64,000 nt of DNA from Blastomyces gilchristii SLH14081 (taxonomy: Eukaryota; Ascomycota; Eurotiomycetes; Onygenales; Ajellomycetaceae), in the NCBI RefSeq assembly GCF_000003855.2, contig NW_003101680.1:292490-356489 (forward strand), in the 5' to 3' direction. Made by a program: the position numbers and the translations under genes. Below the pieces are notes generated by a model. It worked only from the letters and a program-made list of their open reading frames with translations, searched no databases and was not told the DNA's origin. Below, piece by piece: positions 34,148 to 46,917 of the stretch (position 1 is the first letter of the stretch; each line of letters starts with the position of its first letter).

Positions 34148-36910
34148 ATTATTATTATTATTATTCTTCAATTATGGATGTATACAGTCAGAGACTATGA
34201 CATCTACCTGAGAACTAAAAGTTCTCAGAGTTTTTCCTGTATTTATAAAGTCAACTATTATACATTTATCAATTTCAGATATGCAAAATCAGAAAATTCC
34301 AGTCTAGAATATAAAAACTGTTTACAAATTGCAGTATTTTAACATCTTCTGATACTTTGAAACCATTTGACAATATCATGACAAAAGAAAGGAGAACATA
34401 GTCTTAAAGATAGACATATTAAACAAGTAGATAGAAAAGAATAGAAAGGAAAAATTAAAGTAAAGAGAGACTATAATAAAATAAATTATTAAAAGATAGT
34501 GTATAGCTATTTTTAACAGACTATATCTGATCAATTTTCTCCTCTTCATATTCAGATATTTCTGAATTTAGTTATTTTCTTATAGCTGCTTGAGTTTCTG
34601 ATAGAAAGTCATTAAGTATTTAATTCCTGTCTCAGTTGAGAATAATAACCTAATATTTAATTAATTTAGATTATACTTCTCTTTCAATCTGACTCTGCAA
34701 CTATTATATAATGCACAGTGTATTACAATATACTCAGAATTTTCATTTACATTGCAGAATGAGCATTCTATTGAATCAAATCTATCATCAAATCTTTGTA
34801 TATAAGATTTGAAATAGCCATGTTCTAGTTTCAGCTGTATTATAGATGAGAATATTTTCTTTTTACATTTGATTAAACAAGATTTTCACTTGGGTTTTAT
34901 TTCAAATCTTGAATAATATATACTCTTCTTTTGTTTCTGTCAGCTTTCATTTCACTTGTTTAAATAAGATTCTTTTATCTTTCTCTTTTTAAAAGATCAG
35001 AATACTATTTTTTGAATAGATCTGTTTAATTCTGAACTCTTTTTTACAGCTGAATCAGTCAATTCATTGCCATGAATATTCATATGAGCAGGAACTCAGT
35101 GCAGATGAATTATCAGTTTTAATATTCTTCTCTTTTGAATTTTCAAAACAGAGTTTAAAATCAGTTCAAGATTTATTTAATCATTATGAATCTGACTATT
35201 TCTAAGTCTTTTTAAAGCAGCTTGACTATCAGAGAATATTCATGTCTCTTTCAAACTATTTTCTGTTTTATAAGATTTCATTTTAATGAGTTTGAAAGCT
35301 TTCACTATTGTAAATAGTTCAGCATCAAAGACTTTGAATTCACAGCCTAAATTTCAGAAATCTGAGATAAAATTGATATTATCTTCAGTATAAGTAATAT
35401 CTGCGTCTAATCTATTGAAATTCTCATTTTTTAAGTCATTTGAATAAATCAGAATAGAGTCTTTTATATTAATTATAGAAATTCTCTTTAAATGCTGTTC
35501 ATATTCTCTCTCTTTAGATAGTTCACTTATTTACAAGTCTATGAGAGATTCAAGCTTTTCTCTTCAGAGAGATATCTTCTCATTATCAACTTTTTCAACA
35601 TTTAATAAAGAAAATTGATTTTTAATCAGTGAGTATAGTCTGTATAGTTGAGAGAGCATTTTCTTTGAAGAATTATTTTCATTTTAATCAAGAAATCTAT
35701 TTCAATCCAGTTCATTTTCAGAGTTAATTGATAGAAATGAAGAAGAGACTCTTTCTCTGATTATATAATTTGAGCTCATCTTTATAACTCTCAGAGCATA
35801 GTTTATACAGGCCTTTTCAAATTTAATAGCAGAAGAGAGAATTGAAGCTTTAATTTTCATTGCTTTAATAGAAGATGATTTGAATGCTCTCAGAATTCTT
35901 CTCAAAACTCTGTTTTACAGACTTTGAAAGAGTTCTGTGAAATTCTCTTGATTATTTCATCAAACTTGAACTTCATAATCAGCTACTGAGGTGATACAGA
36001 CTATATATAACTGTCTCATAGTCTGGAAGAATAGATCTCTCTCTGTATTTGATAGTCTGATTATGCTATTTAATAGTCTTTCTGTCTTAATAGTTCTTTG
36101 TTGAATATAATATTTAAAATTCAACTTGAAGTTTAATCATACTTCTAATTATTTGACATTCAAACTGAGTTTAATCTCTCTATTTAAAAGAGTTAGGCAT
36201 AGTTCTTTCTCATTGAATCTAGAAAAGAAATGAATTAACTCAGTTTTATTCATATTAAATTGAATTTAATTGATATCTGCTCTAACAAAGATTTTCTTTG
36301 CTGCTTTTTCAATCACTTCTAAATTCTCTTTGATTGTTTTTGAACTGTAGACTAGATTAATATCATTCACATAACTTGAAGATCTCACTATTTTCATATC
36401 TCTATTCTTGAATAGATATGCAGTGTATATTGCAAATAAAATAAGTGAGATTGAAGATTCTTGCAGTACTTTTATTTTTATCTCAGTCATGTCTTGTTTC
36501 ATTTCATCAAAGAATAGTTGTATGATTCTTTTAGATATAAAACAGTTAACTCATTTTATTAGAGAAAGTGGCATTTTTAACATCTTTAAAGTCTGAATTA
36601 ACTTTGACTTTGAAACATGATCAAATGCACCTTTTATATTAATAAAAACTTCAGTTAAGACCAGACCTTCATGCTTTGCTATTTGAATATCATGAACAAC
36701 TGAGAGAATAGTGTCAATTGCAGAGTATTGTTTTCTACCTTTCATTTGTTGACTAAATAGAAGGAAATCATTAATAGAGCTTATAAAAGATAGATAAGTA
36801 GCTATTATCTTTTCTAAAACCTTTTCTAGACAGTTCAATAGAGATATTACTCTATATGACTTAGAAATTGAAGCTTTTCTCTTACGTTTTGCAAGGATCA
36901 CTTCAGTGGC
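34148..36910 (-). mobile_element. 5'-truncated LINE in Gypsy C
   Basis: A 2763-bp minus-strand LINE. The (ATT)n 3' end is at 34148, and the 5' truncation lies within RT at 36910. It is flanked by the 11-bp duplication CTCAGCTTAAT at 34137-34147 and 36911-36921. The 3' UTR hairpin (about 34202-34224) has its loop in the opposite sense (TTTTA rather than TAAAA when read with the element). Confidence 0.9.
34521..36910 (-). pseudogene. LINE ORF2 fragment (RT, RNase H, CCHC)
   Basis: Minus-strand ORF2 from mid-RT to its end. It has VISLLNCLEKVLEKII, then VFINIKGAFDHVSK, then SYVNDINLVYSS (YVDD changed to YVND), followed by the thumb and RNase H. The C-terminal CCHC is at about 34720-34780. The normal terminal stop is lost by substitution, and reading ends two codons later (TAG at 34521-34523), as in the copy at 10226. 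Truncation removes the endonuclease and ORF1. Confidence 0.85.
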
Positions 36911-36921
36911 CTCAGCTTAAT

Positions 36922-37187
36922 GTATTTCATGTTTGAATTCTTATTCTTCACAGCAGTCTCACATGATGTGTATACTTCTGAAGAGATTGTGAATAATTAT
37001 AATAAGATCTTCAGATTTGATATAATTATCTATCTGTATAAACATTCAAATGTTTTGCTGCAGGCCTATAACCTGGTTTTCTCTATTCTTATTAATAATG
37101 ATGATTGTGTCAGTGAAGCTCTTCATAGTAAATGCTTAATTCACAGTGAATATTAATTGTTGTTTGACTTCTGCCTCAGGCTGTCAC
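36922..37187 (-). pseudogene. Gypsy C, 5' part beyond the LINE
   Basis: Continuation of the sequence interrupted by the LINE, up to the MITE at 37188. No domain is seen. By position this is gag or 5' leader of Gypsy C. The plus-strand 78-codon frame here is judged a shadow. Confidence 0.35.
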
Positions 37188-37693
37188 TAGACTAGCTGCC
37201 GGGATCATGAATTTCACATTTAATCTCATTTAATCTGGTCTCATACATTTCTTGGCGTGAATCCCGCTGGGACTAGTCATTAAAAAAACAGGTAAAGTGA
37301 CTATATATCAGATCTTAAAATGAAACCATGACTTGAAAAAAATGAGAAAGTGATCTCATTTGATTTCATTTAGTCTCATTCTTGACATAAAGTTACTATT
37401 TTTAGACATTTTAAGGTTTTTTTTAGACTATTTTTAATTTTTTAAAAAGTAATGCTTTTTGATAATACTTAAATGAGATTTAGAGTCATTTAAAGCAATA
37501 AAAATAATTTAAATTGAGAAGTGAAAATCATGATCTTATTTAAAAAATGTGATAAGAGTAGACAGTAAGTCTCACTGAGACAGTACAAAACTACTATCTA
37601 ATGTTAAAACTGTGTAATGAGATCAGTTGAATTGATAATAAGACTATCAAAAAATCTGGTCCTGGTCTCAGACACGGTCACACGGTCAGTCTA
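37188..37693 (+). mobile_element. hAT-type MITE, copy 5
   Basis: A 506-bp copy with ends TAGACTAGCTGCC and CGGTCAGTCTA, flanked by the exact 8-bp duplication GCTGTCAC at 37180-37187 and 37694-37701. Same orientation as copies 1 and 2. Confidence 0.85.
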
Positions 37694-37701
37694 GCTGTCA
37701 C

Positions 37702-38277
37702 TGTGTATACAAGACCTCAATCTCATTTAGAATTCTTGTACATATGCAGAGCTTTAATTTCAGTTCAGTGATCTCAGTCACTTTTCTTACTGCTTTAAGT
37801 AAACTCTCTGAGAGATTCTGCATATCTTCTGATTCAGATAGCAGAGAAGAGTGTTGTTTGTATTAACTAGAAAAGATGTTCATTTCAGTGATTTCTCATT
37901 AATTATATAATGTCTATTATTATATAATTTCTGATTTCTGTTTCCTGTTATTATTGTACAATTTCAATGATAGTTATCTCTCTTTTATTCTTCTGAGTAA
38001 AGAGCGGTCTTCTTTGAATCTGATTTATTACTCTTATTTCCTTTCTCACATCTCATCTATTCGCATATATAGCATTTGTCTGAGTATGAAGTTTTTCTCT
38101 TAAAAAGCAAAACAGCATTAATCAGATGCTCTTTCACTTATCACTCTTTATACACTATCTTTTGAGATATTTTAGAATCACTCTGATATAATAACTATAA
38201 ATCACTTCATAGACAGAATTATTATACTCTGAAGAAGTCTGCACTTCTCACCAGTTTTTAGACATGCTATCAGATAT
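37702..38277. other. About 0.6 kb without a recognised feature
   Basis: AT-rich sequence between a MITE and SINE-B. It may be the 5' end of Gypsy C (LTR or leader), but I see no TG...CA ends or repeat of it. A short CG-bearing stretch at about 38000-38070 is unassigned. Confidence 0.4.
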
Positions 38278-38687
38278 GATTCAAAGATTGCTTTAGTCAG
38301 TATATAATTACAGGCGTACACTGGCTTCTTATATACATTATACTAAATTAATTAGTAGCTGCTATGACCTCTTTACATTCATATGCATGTTCAGAAGCGG
38401 CCGCGTTATTATCCGGCAGTTGTACATTCTTCCGAACCACATCAAGATAACGAGAACATAGAAAAATACAAAGAAGTGACAATTAGATACATGCAATAAT
38501 AACTTCTCAGCTCAGAAATATAGAGTAATTTATTAAAATAATTTATACATCTTTGTATTTATTAGAAACCTGAGATGCTTGAGTTCCGGATTTAATGTAT
38601 TCTCTACAGGTTTCAAACTCACATGTCTTGATTTCTCATGTCAAGATGTTATCAGATAACTGTATTAATCATTCAGCTATTAGAGTC
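38278..38687 (-). mobile_element. SINE-B long form: head plus R1 module
   Basis: Minus-strand SINE-B whose mutated tRNA-like head ends at 38687 and aligns to 22195-22433. Next, in the minus direction, comes the R1 module (about 38440-38278), with intact GCGGCCGCG and ATCCGGC. It is cut off at about 38278, without tail. The right flank 'TTATTCAGTCAGATTAG' matches segment S at 40095, and the same site carries the SINE-B tail at 14488. This suggests one ancestral insertion later duplicated and rearranged. Confidence 0.7.
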
Positions 38688-38739
38688 TTATTCAGTCAGA
38701 TTAGTATGTATAATCTTATTCAGAGCTGTACAAGTTTAT

Positions 38740-39162
38740 GTTAAAGATTCTGCAGTTAATCAGCTCTTCTATCAGTAGTGCACTGATAATGATTAAGCTC
38801 TTTTATCTCAGTAGTCTATAGATTATAAGACTGTTAAGTGTGAGCTCTGCTGTGATTAACATGCATAAGTTCAATCTCAGAATAAACTTAAAAATTTCTA
38901 ATAAATATTCTGAACATTTTAACAGTGTTAAGAGACATCTCAGCAGTATGCTCTAGAAGTCTCTTAAGCTCTAAAACTGAGTGAGTTCACTAAGAGAAGT
39001 CATTGTAAAGAGTCACTAAAGAGAGTTACTGAGAGAAAGTACTGTACTCTATAATAGCTGATCTGAGAAAAAGTGTTAAAGATTCTGCAGTTAATCAGCT
39101 CTTTTATCAGCAGTGTGCTAATAATAATTGAGATCTTTTATCTCAGTAGTCTACAGTTTATA
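38740..39162 (+). repeat. Pair of ~88-bp direct repeats
   Basis: 38740-38827 and 39075-39162 share 'GTTAAAGATTCTGCAGTTAA' and continue collinearly to 'CTCAGTAGTCTA', with about 10 differences, mostly C/T and G/A. They are separated by about 247 bases of AT-rich sequence without other features. They could be remains of a small LTR-like or tandem structure. Confidence 0.75.
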
Positions 39163-39171
39163 CAGTGTTAG

Positions 39172-39238
39172 TAAGAAATGTATAAGATCAGACTAAATAA
39201 AATTAAACATGAAATTTATAGTTTCAGTAATCAGTCTA
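39172..39238 (-). mobile_element. MITE end fragment
   Basis: The last 67 bases of a hAT-type MITE (ending CAGTCTA), followed by GAGATTAC at 39239-39246. That 8-mer is the left TSD of MITE copy 3, so this is the same ancestral insertion in a duplicated segment, now truncated. Confidence 0.75.
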
Positions 39239-39910
39239 GAGATTACAGAGCAGTAGAGATGATAATAATAATAGAGAGAGTAGAGATAAAAGAAGTGATA
39301 TAAGAGTAGAGATAAAGAGTAAAAGTGATAGAGAGAGCTCTGAGACAGTAGACACAGTGATAATAATAGAGAGAAAAAAGAGTGAAAGAGATGAAAGAGA
39401 TGAAAGAGATAATAAGAAGTAATAAGAAGAGAGTAGAGAATGATTCAGAGAGAGAGTGAAAGTAATAGAAGAGCTACAGAATAATAGAGACAGTGATAAT
39501 AATAGAGAGAGTAAAAGTGATACAAAGTAATACAGAGTGAAAGAGAGTGTGATAGACAAGAAGAATAGAGATGATAGAGATAATAATAATAATAGAGAGA
39601 GTAGAGAGTAAGAGATGAAAGAGATGAATAAGATAGTAAGAAGTGATAAGAGAGAGATAGAGAGTGATTCAGAGAAAGAGTAAAAGTGATAGAGAGACTG
39701 TAGAGTGATAGAGACAGTGATAATAATAGAGAGAGTAAAGATGATACAGAGTAATACAGAGTAAAAGAGAGTGATAGAAGAAGAGAGTAGAGACAGTAGA
39801 GATAATGATGATAATAGAGAGAGTAGAAAGTAAGAGGTGAAGAAGATGAAAGAGGTGAAAAAGATGATAAGAGGTGATAAAGAGAGAGTAAAGAGTGATC
39901 AAAGAGAGAG
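39239..39910 (+). repeat. GA/T-rich, C-poor tandem repeat block, copy 2
   Basis: Second copy of the array at 12511-14290, without SINE-2. The empty SINE site is at about 39363-39380 (AATAGAGAGAAAAAAGAG). The open frames reported on its minus strand (Leu/Ser-rich, 39236-39559 and 39669-39902) are composition artefacts. Confidence 0.85.
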
Positions 39911-40183
39911 TAATGTATCAGCAGATATTATAACTTATTTCAGTGTATACAGTACAGATTTAACTTGAATAGGTTTAGATCTATTATTTTTTCAACTAAA
40001 TACACTGTTGAACTCTATAATATGAATCTGACTGTCAGCTTGACATGCTTGGTGAGTTGTACAGAGTTATATGCAGAATCTACTGAACAGAAGGCCTTAT
40101 TCAGTCAGATTAGTATGTATAACCTCAGTCAGAGCTGTTCAGAGTTATACAAACTGGCACTGTATGAACTTATACGGCTCTGA
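39911..40183. repeat. Repeat segment S, copy 2
   Basis: Matches 14291-14487 and then continues past CTTATTCAGTCAG, the point where SINE-B is inserted in the other copies. It therefore shows the uninterrupted site. The right end becomes GC-richer. Confidence 0.75.
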
Positions 40184-40385
40184 ATGAGGTCACCGAACAG
40201 GCTCTTAGAGAATAACGTTGTCATGTGTAGTTACTCCGTACAGTCACTGGATAATAACACAGTCACTTCCGAATATACTTACAAATGTAAAGGAGCTCTA
40301 GCGGCCACTAATTAATATATAGCTGTTAACCGTTACGGCCGTTGCGGTTAGCGATCCCACTAGATCACGTGACCCACCACTATAT
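40184..40385. other. GC-rich island with R1-like sequence; possible Copia LTR start
   Basis: Unmutated stretch with GGTCACCGAACAGG, GCGGCCACTAATTAAT, TTACGGCCGTTGCGG and ATCACGTGACCC. Bases 40203-40315 resemble the reverse complement of R1 (about 70% by eye). From TGTTAACCG at about 40323 it may be the start of the Copia 5' LTR, as an LTR is expected upstream of gag. No second LTR is in the window to prove it. Confidence 0.35.
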
Positions 40386-40848
40386 TATGTTCTTGTAGAT
40401 AGATCTATTAATACAATCTTTAACTATTCTATAAATTATAGTCTGAATAACATGTTTTTCTTTCTAGAACATTGTATTAACATTTTTAATAAGAATAGTT
40501 CATCTTTTTGAAAAGACTCTTACTTTTTATTAGAGATATTTCATTTTCTCTGAATTTATCAGTTAGTAGATTTATATACTTTTGAAAAAGTATGTTCTTT
40601 ATTATGAAGAATATTACTTTTTTTTACATATCTAGAAGAAGCAGAGTTATCTTAATATAAGTGATATATCTATTACTTCAGAGTTCAGCTCAAGACTCAG
40701 AATCACTCACTCTACTAGACAACTCATTGATAGAATAATCACTTATTATGAGAAGGTTTCTGACTTGTAAGATAAGACTGAGATTAGTTTTCATCAGAAA
40801 TCTGTTCATTTCAACTTATTAAATTCTTTATTATCTCTCACTCTTAAA

Positions 40849-41555
40849 ATGCTGACTTTTAATGATGATTTAAATCAATCTATCTATTGCACTGCAGGCA
40901 GTCTTATAAATCTTACACAGATAATACTCTGAAATCAAATAACTGCAGCTGATATTATATAATATCTCACTACATCTGTCTCTGTATAAAGAGATACTAT
41001 GAGAGATAAGTTATGAAAATATCAGAAGAAAGTTAAATATGCACTAGACATTAAATCAGTGACTATATTTAATAACTCTAATTATAAAGCCTGATGTGTT
41101 AGCATGTTGACTAATGTAAAAGTTATTAATAAAACTGACATTCTATTAAGAACTCAATGAAAATTCTCTTTTACATATTATATTAATTCTGAGAAGTGAA
41201 AGATCTGTTCTAAGTTTCTATATAGATGTATACTGTCAAGTCTTGTTAGAAACATTTAAGTCACTATTGAAATCTTAGAGGCTGATAATACTGTGACTCT
41301 ATAAGACAAGATCAATGATGAATATATAATATCACTGACTAAAGAATGTGTTAATATCTTCAAGAAATTGACAAAATTATAAGTTAAGAATGATAATTAT
41401 CTTACTTTTCAGAGATGTTTCTGCTATTTTATTATCTATTACAGAGAGCTCTGTCAGAGCACTGAAGATATATATTATAATCTTTTTCTTAACAATTTAC
41501 AAGATTATTAAAAACTGTTTAGTAAAATATATCTGAATGAGTTTTTCTTCACTGA
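40849..41555 (+). pseudogene. Copia gag, N-terminal part
   Basis: One reading frame can be followed for about 230 codons with stops only at expected Trp, Gln or Arg positions. Key pieces are IFNNSNYKA-(Trp to stop)-CVSMLTNVK (the Copia gag 'NY..W' entry), TL-(Trp to stop)-DKINDEY, and LQDY near the end. These fit the UBN2/retrotran-gag family. It ends at FFFTD, where Gypsy A3 is inserted; the codon split by the insertion continues at 47231. Gag would form the particle. Confidence 0.8.
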
Positions 41556-41835
41556 TGTAAGAGGCCTACGCCGAATAAATCAGTATGATATTGATAGGTC
41601 TTATATAACAAAGAGAAAAACATTAGAGAAGAAAAGAAAGAGAAAGTGTGAGAATCAGTAATTGAGATGAATATTTATACATGTACGCAGTGGCGTACAC
41701 AGTGGAGCTTTGAGATGAAAGAATAGGAATTCTGTAGGTTTTCAGCCGAGGATCAGTGACTGAGAATCAGAATGATAGAAATCTGTGAAGTGTAATGAAA
41801 TAATCTATATGATTGATCAGGCGCAGCTTATCACA
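41556..41835 (-). repeat. Gypsy A3 LTR (3' LTR)
   Basis: 280 bp. Outer edge GGCCTACGCCGAATAAATC is intact. The inner end is AT-shifted (GCTTATCACA). Confidence 0.9.
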
Positions 41836-41849
41836 TTAGTCCCTCTCTT

Positions 41850-44800
41850 TCAGAAGCAGTTCTCAATGGTCAAGAGCTACTGTTTCAGATAATACAGACC
41901 TCAGAGTTCAGATTGATTGATCATAGCTGACTCATTTCATGAGATATTATCAGCTGCAGCTGCAGGGTCTCTCATTGAAAATATTCTCAATCTCTCATTC
42001 AAGCTCATTATCTTCTTCTATAATGCCTGGCAGCTGTCAGTCAGAAGTCAGTTGAGAAGAGAACAGGTCAGTGATAACACAGCAGAGCAAGCTTATGTAA
42101 AAGACATCATGAATCTCTGATAATATGTCAAGATGATAGTTGTGACTATCTAGAACTTTCATCACTTTATACTTAATATAACAGTAATTCACTGTATAAG
42201 ATGAACATGTAATCTGTATATTCTTAAGATTCAATTACACAAGATCTTCTATCTTATACGCTCTGCAGAATCTCATCAGATATTGATTTAATCTTCTTAG
42301 TCTTATTTAGTACTTGTCATAAAGGCTTCTGCTCAGTTATGAGCATCTCAGAGTTTTATCACTATATTATCAGTGATCTGAATTGAACTGTAGAGATTCA
42401 GTGTGAACTGTATAATCTCTAGAAGATCTAACATCTTCATGTGATAACTATGTATAAGAAAGAACAGACTTATATCTGTTAAAACAGCATCTCAATCATT
42501 GATAGTGACCTCTGTGTGTAGAAGAAGATCATATCAATCATCTTATAAGTGATTACAGAACTTATAAAGATAATTTTTCACAGTCTGAATTGTCTGTTCT
42601 GATATGTTATCAGTCTCAGAGTGATAGACAGTTGACAGACAGTGTGTAATCTTGAGAACTTGACAGATTGTTGTTCAGAAAGTACTTACAAATTGACAGC
42701 TCTGATCTGATACTATAGATCTTGATAATTCATGCATCTGATAGAACAGGCTCTGTAGAAAAGCTGCAGTAACTTGTTCAGTATTCATCTTATTATAAGA
42801 TTTCAATATTACATCTTTGCTTAATCAATTCATAATAATCAGAATGTTTCTATAATTCTTACTCTTAGATAGATTAACAGTGAAGTCAATCACTATATCT
42901 TGTCAGATTCTATTAGAGATATTGAGTGATTTTAATAGATCTTTTCTACAGTTCTTTTATAAGATAATAGAAGAACAGTGATTGTAATTTCAGACAAAGC
43001 ATCTGATACTATTTAATATCTCAGACTAGTAGAACTCTCAGAAGATCATTCTATACAGTTATTCACAGTCTGAATAATCAGTTATATACAAATCATGCAT
43101 CTCTTATATTATTCAGATGTATAAGAGTTCAGAGTGAGAAACTCAGTATCATTTATAGAATTATAAAGTGTTATTATCATTGATTGAACATTCTGAGATA
43201 TCAGTTCTTATATATAGTTCTGAAGAAAATCAGAGTACTTCTTGATATACTACTTCAGTGAGAGTCTGAAGAAGTTCATCAGTCTGAGCTACTGTATATC
43301 ACAGTTCATTCAGTGTAGAGAAAGTGAAGATATTAATATCAGTATCAGTTCAGAGAGTAAGTGTTCTAATTAAAGAAGTATATATAGTGTCATAAATTAT
43401 TCTATCTTAGTTAATCAATATCTTCAGATCTAAGAGCCAGTGCTCTCAGTTCATTCAGTGTATATCTATCACATTAAACAGCATATCTTGTTCTCATTGC
43501 AAGAGAGTGTCTGTCATCAAGTTCTGACTGTCAGAGCAGTAGTGTATTATAAAATGAAAGCAGCTTAGAAATTCAAATTATTATATCTATCATTCAGTGA
43601 GTTTACAGGTGATTATAAAGTACTTGAGATTCTTATAATCTATGATTATCTCAAATTCAGAGATACTTCAGAGTTCAGAGTTTCATTCTTCTAGATAGTA
43701 TACAATTATAAGAAGTTTCTTATCATAGATCTCATAGTTGTATTCAGCAGGACTCAGTTTCTTAAACATAAAGATGTATAATTATAAGACATCTTTATCA
43801 TTATATTGCAATATAGCTTCTTCTGTGACATAGTCAGAGAAATCAGCTTCAATAACTGTCTTATGATCAGGATTGAATGTTATCAGTAGAGAGGTATTAA
43901 TGAATATCTTCTTCATTTATATAAATACAGCTTCAGTGTCTACTGATCATTAAAATACTGAGTCTTTCTTAGTGAGTTCTGTAAGTGATCTCATAATATC
44001 TGAGAAGTTTTATATAAATCACTGATAGAAGTTAGTGAATTCAATAAAGCTTTATACATCTTTCACAGTACATGAAGTCTCTCACTTGAGAATAGTAGAG
44101 ACCTTCTCAGAATTCATTTAAATTCACTTATCAGCTTCTATGATAAAATCTAGGTATTTTGTACTCTTGACTTTGAAATTATACTCATTAATATCTATTA
44201 ATAGTTCTGTCTCTCATAATCATTGTAATATCTTTTACATATATTCTTGATATTCTTTTCTGAATTTGTCAGTGAAGATGAGAATGTTATCTAGATATAC
44301 AGATACAAACTTATTAAGTAAATCTCAGAGTACTCAGTTGATATACTTCTGAAATATACTGAGAGTATTACTCAGTTCAAAGAGTATGACTACTTATTCA
44401 AAGAGATCATAATATGTTCAGAATGCTGTAAGTCATTCATCTTCTTCAGTGATATGAATCTTATAAAATACAGTAATGATATCTAGCTTTATAAATCATT
44501 GAGCTCATCTGATATATACTAGAATTTCATTGATGAGAGATAAGAGATAATAATCTTTCTTTATCAATCTATTCAGATCTTGATAGTTCACACAGAATCA
44601 GAGTTCTTCATCTGACTTCTTTGTAAAGAGAATAGAAGCTGCAGCAGAAGAGTTGTTAATATATATGAATTCTTTATTCAACAGATCATTGAGTGTCTTT
44701 CAAAGAAGAAGAAGTTCATCTTGAGACATATTATAAAGAGGGCCTTACAGTGACTCAGAGTTCTTATTATCTCTCTTTTCTAACTTGATACTGTGATTCA

Positions 44801-46910
44801 CTTCTGAGTCTCATAAAGAAGATATATTCATAATGTTGTCTTGTCAGAAGACATCTAGATATTCATAATATTATTGAGAGAGTTTTGTGTGAGAATCTGT
44901 TATTATAGTACAGGATAACTTTTCTAGAGCTTTCTTGATATCAGTCAGACTGACAGAATAGATTAATACATAATTCTACTGTCAGTGACTTTGTCAGTGA
45001 CTCTGTCAGTAGTTTTGATAATGACTTCTTTTTCAGAGCATTTCATAAGTGTTGACAGAGATCTGTTTAAGATTTATAGTCTTATGAATATCATCTTCAT
45101 GAATTCTATCATTATTAGAAAATATTCAGCTCCTATTTTAAGTATTTAATAAAATATCTTATTCAGATAGTCAGGCAAGTTCTAGCATGAGATTATAGTC
45201 AAGATTCTCAACTTCATATAAATAGACATCTTCATGTTAATGTTCTTCAACATCTATGTTTGGTTTCATCATGTAATTAGTGTGAATGTCTTTTAGATCA
45301 TCAAATTCTGCAAGAAGTCAGAGTCTTGATAAGAGAATACACTGAAGGTTATAATATCTTATGATTGAAGATTTAATCATTGCATAATAACATAGACTGC
45401 TCTCTATCATGACTTTCATATTATACATATTATCTACTACAGTAGATACAAGAATCACATTCATTGTCATTTTCTCTTCAAATTGTCATTATTCAATCTC
45501 TTCAAGCTTCTGCTTGCAAATTTGAACAGAAGCTAATCTTTTCCCTGTTTCATTAAGGTATTCTCATAGTTATCTTTCAAATCCTCCTCTAATGTAATGT
45601 GATTGACACAGACAGACGCTGATTCATTCTTTGAACAAGAAGATACATAGATCAATCAACAGTTGAAAGCAATGTGTCTCAATTAGTTACAGTTGATACA
45701 CACTTCTTGTTAACATTGATTGATGACTTCTTCAGAAGTGATCTCAGGGACTTGAAAGCCTGTTCAGACAGCAGAGACTCTTACTTATGTATAGACATTC
45801 AAGTCTACTCAGTTTATAGTATCTGCATCATTGTTATTATTTCTCAGCACAGGTGTGTAAGTGTAATATCTTCTATCACTGTTCTGTATACTCTTGAGCT
45901 TGATAAGATGATCATTCAATGTTCGGAGCTGTGTGCAGAAATCTTCATAAGTCTGATCTTTGTCTATACTTACAAGAGCCTGTAAGAGTTTGAAAGTTAA
46001 TGTCTTTTTGAGCATACTAATCTTTATTTGATTCTTTCAAGATTGATCATCTGCTTCTAGAATCTTGATGTTAAAGTCAGAGATGAATGTTGTAAGAGAA
46101 GTGTTTCTCTGTCAGATACTCTGTAATCAATCTAACACTTTCTATTACATGATAGTGTCTCAGAATAGAACATCAAGATATTTTATAATATTATCAGATA
46201 TTCACAATGCTGATTCACATGCTTTCATTCATGAATGAAACTTCTGTTTCATGTGATTCTTCAATCATTCATTGATATATTAATCTTGATTGATTAACAA
46301 ACTGATGACATCTTCATCTACACTCAGTTTTGTGAGCATTTTCATTCTTTATGATGAATAGAGAGTGAGATCAGAAGTATTGAAATATGTAAGAGTATCT
46401 AAGTATTCTTTCAGTGCTTTTATATTTGATTCTGTAGATGTTGAAATTGCATGAGTTTCTTATTATGATAATTGTTAAATCTCTTCATATTAGTATTGTT
46501 GAGTTGCATGCATATCAGCTATTTATTATTATTGTAATTTCAACATTACTCAGAGTCACTGTGACATTGTGTCTATACTCATGTTTAAGAGTTCTCTCAT
46601 ATTATCATTAGACATGATTATATCATTTGTTGAATGTGTGATATCTGTGAAATCTGAAGAAGTATAATCATATGAATATCTCATATATCTGAGGTGTCAG
46701 AACTCTCAGGTCTTTCACTGATATTCTCTTTATAAGATCTTGTTCTCTTCATAAGATCTTGTTGCAGAGCCAGGACAACTAGCAAGCAAGCTTCTATCTG
46801 AGAACTCAGTGTTTACTTAACTGTTTGACTGTTTCTCTATTTCTTACACATTGTTACATATTCAGATATCTCAGTGAGTAATTATTTCTAATAAGAAGAC
46901 AATGAACATT
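41850..46910 (-). pseudogene. Gypsy A3 gag-pol with chromodomain
   Basis: Minus-strand gag-pol. The gag segment LVSIDKDQTYEDFCTQLR is open. The knuckle at 45659-45700 keeps all four ligands: C-I-N-C-N-stop-L-R-H-I-A-F-N-C. RT reads YLDNIL (44280-44297). The integrase C-terminus KYKVMKVLDSHNYHLDI...VFYISLL is open at 42037-42234. After it comes QLPGIIEEDNELE-stop-EIE and then YLMK-stop-VSYDQ, the shape of a chromodomain with its aromatic Trp codons turned to TGA. This is the clearest chromodomain among the A copies. No working frame remains. Confidence 0.85.
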
Positions 46911-46917
46911 TTTCTAG

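Noticed and set aside
39236..39902. Leu/Ser-rich membrane proteins on the minus strand
   Set aside because: They are translations of the GA/T-rich repeat array; the array also occurs at 12511-14290 with different frames.
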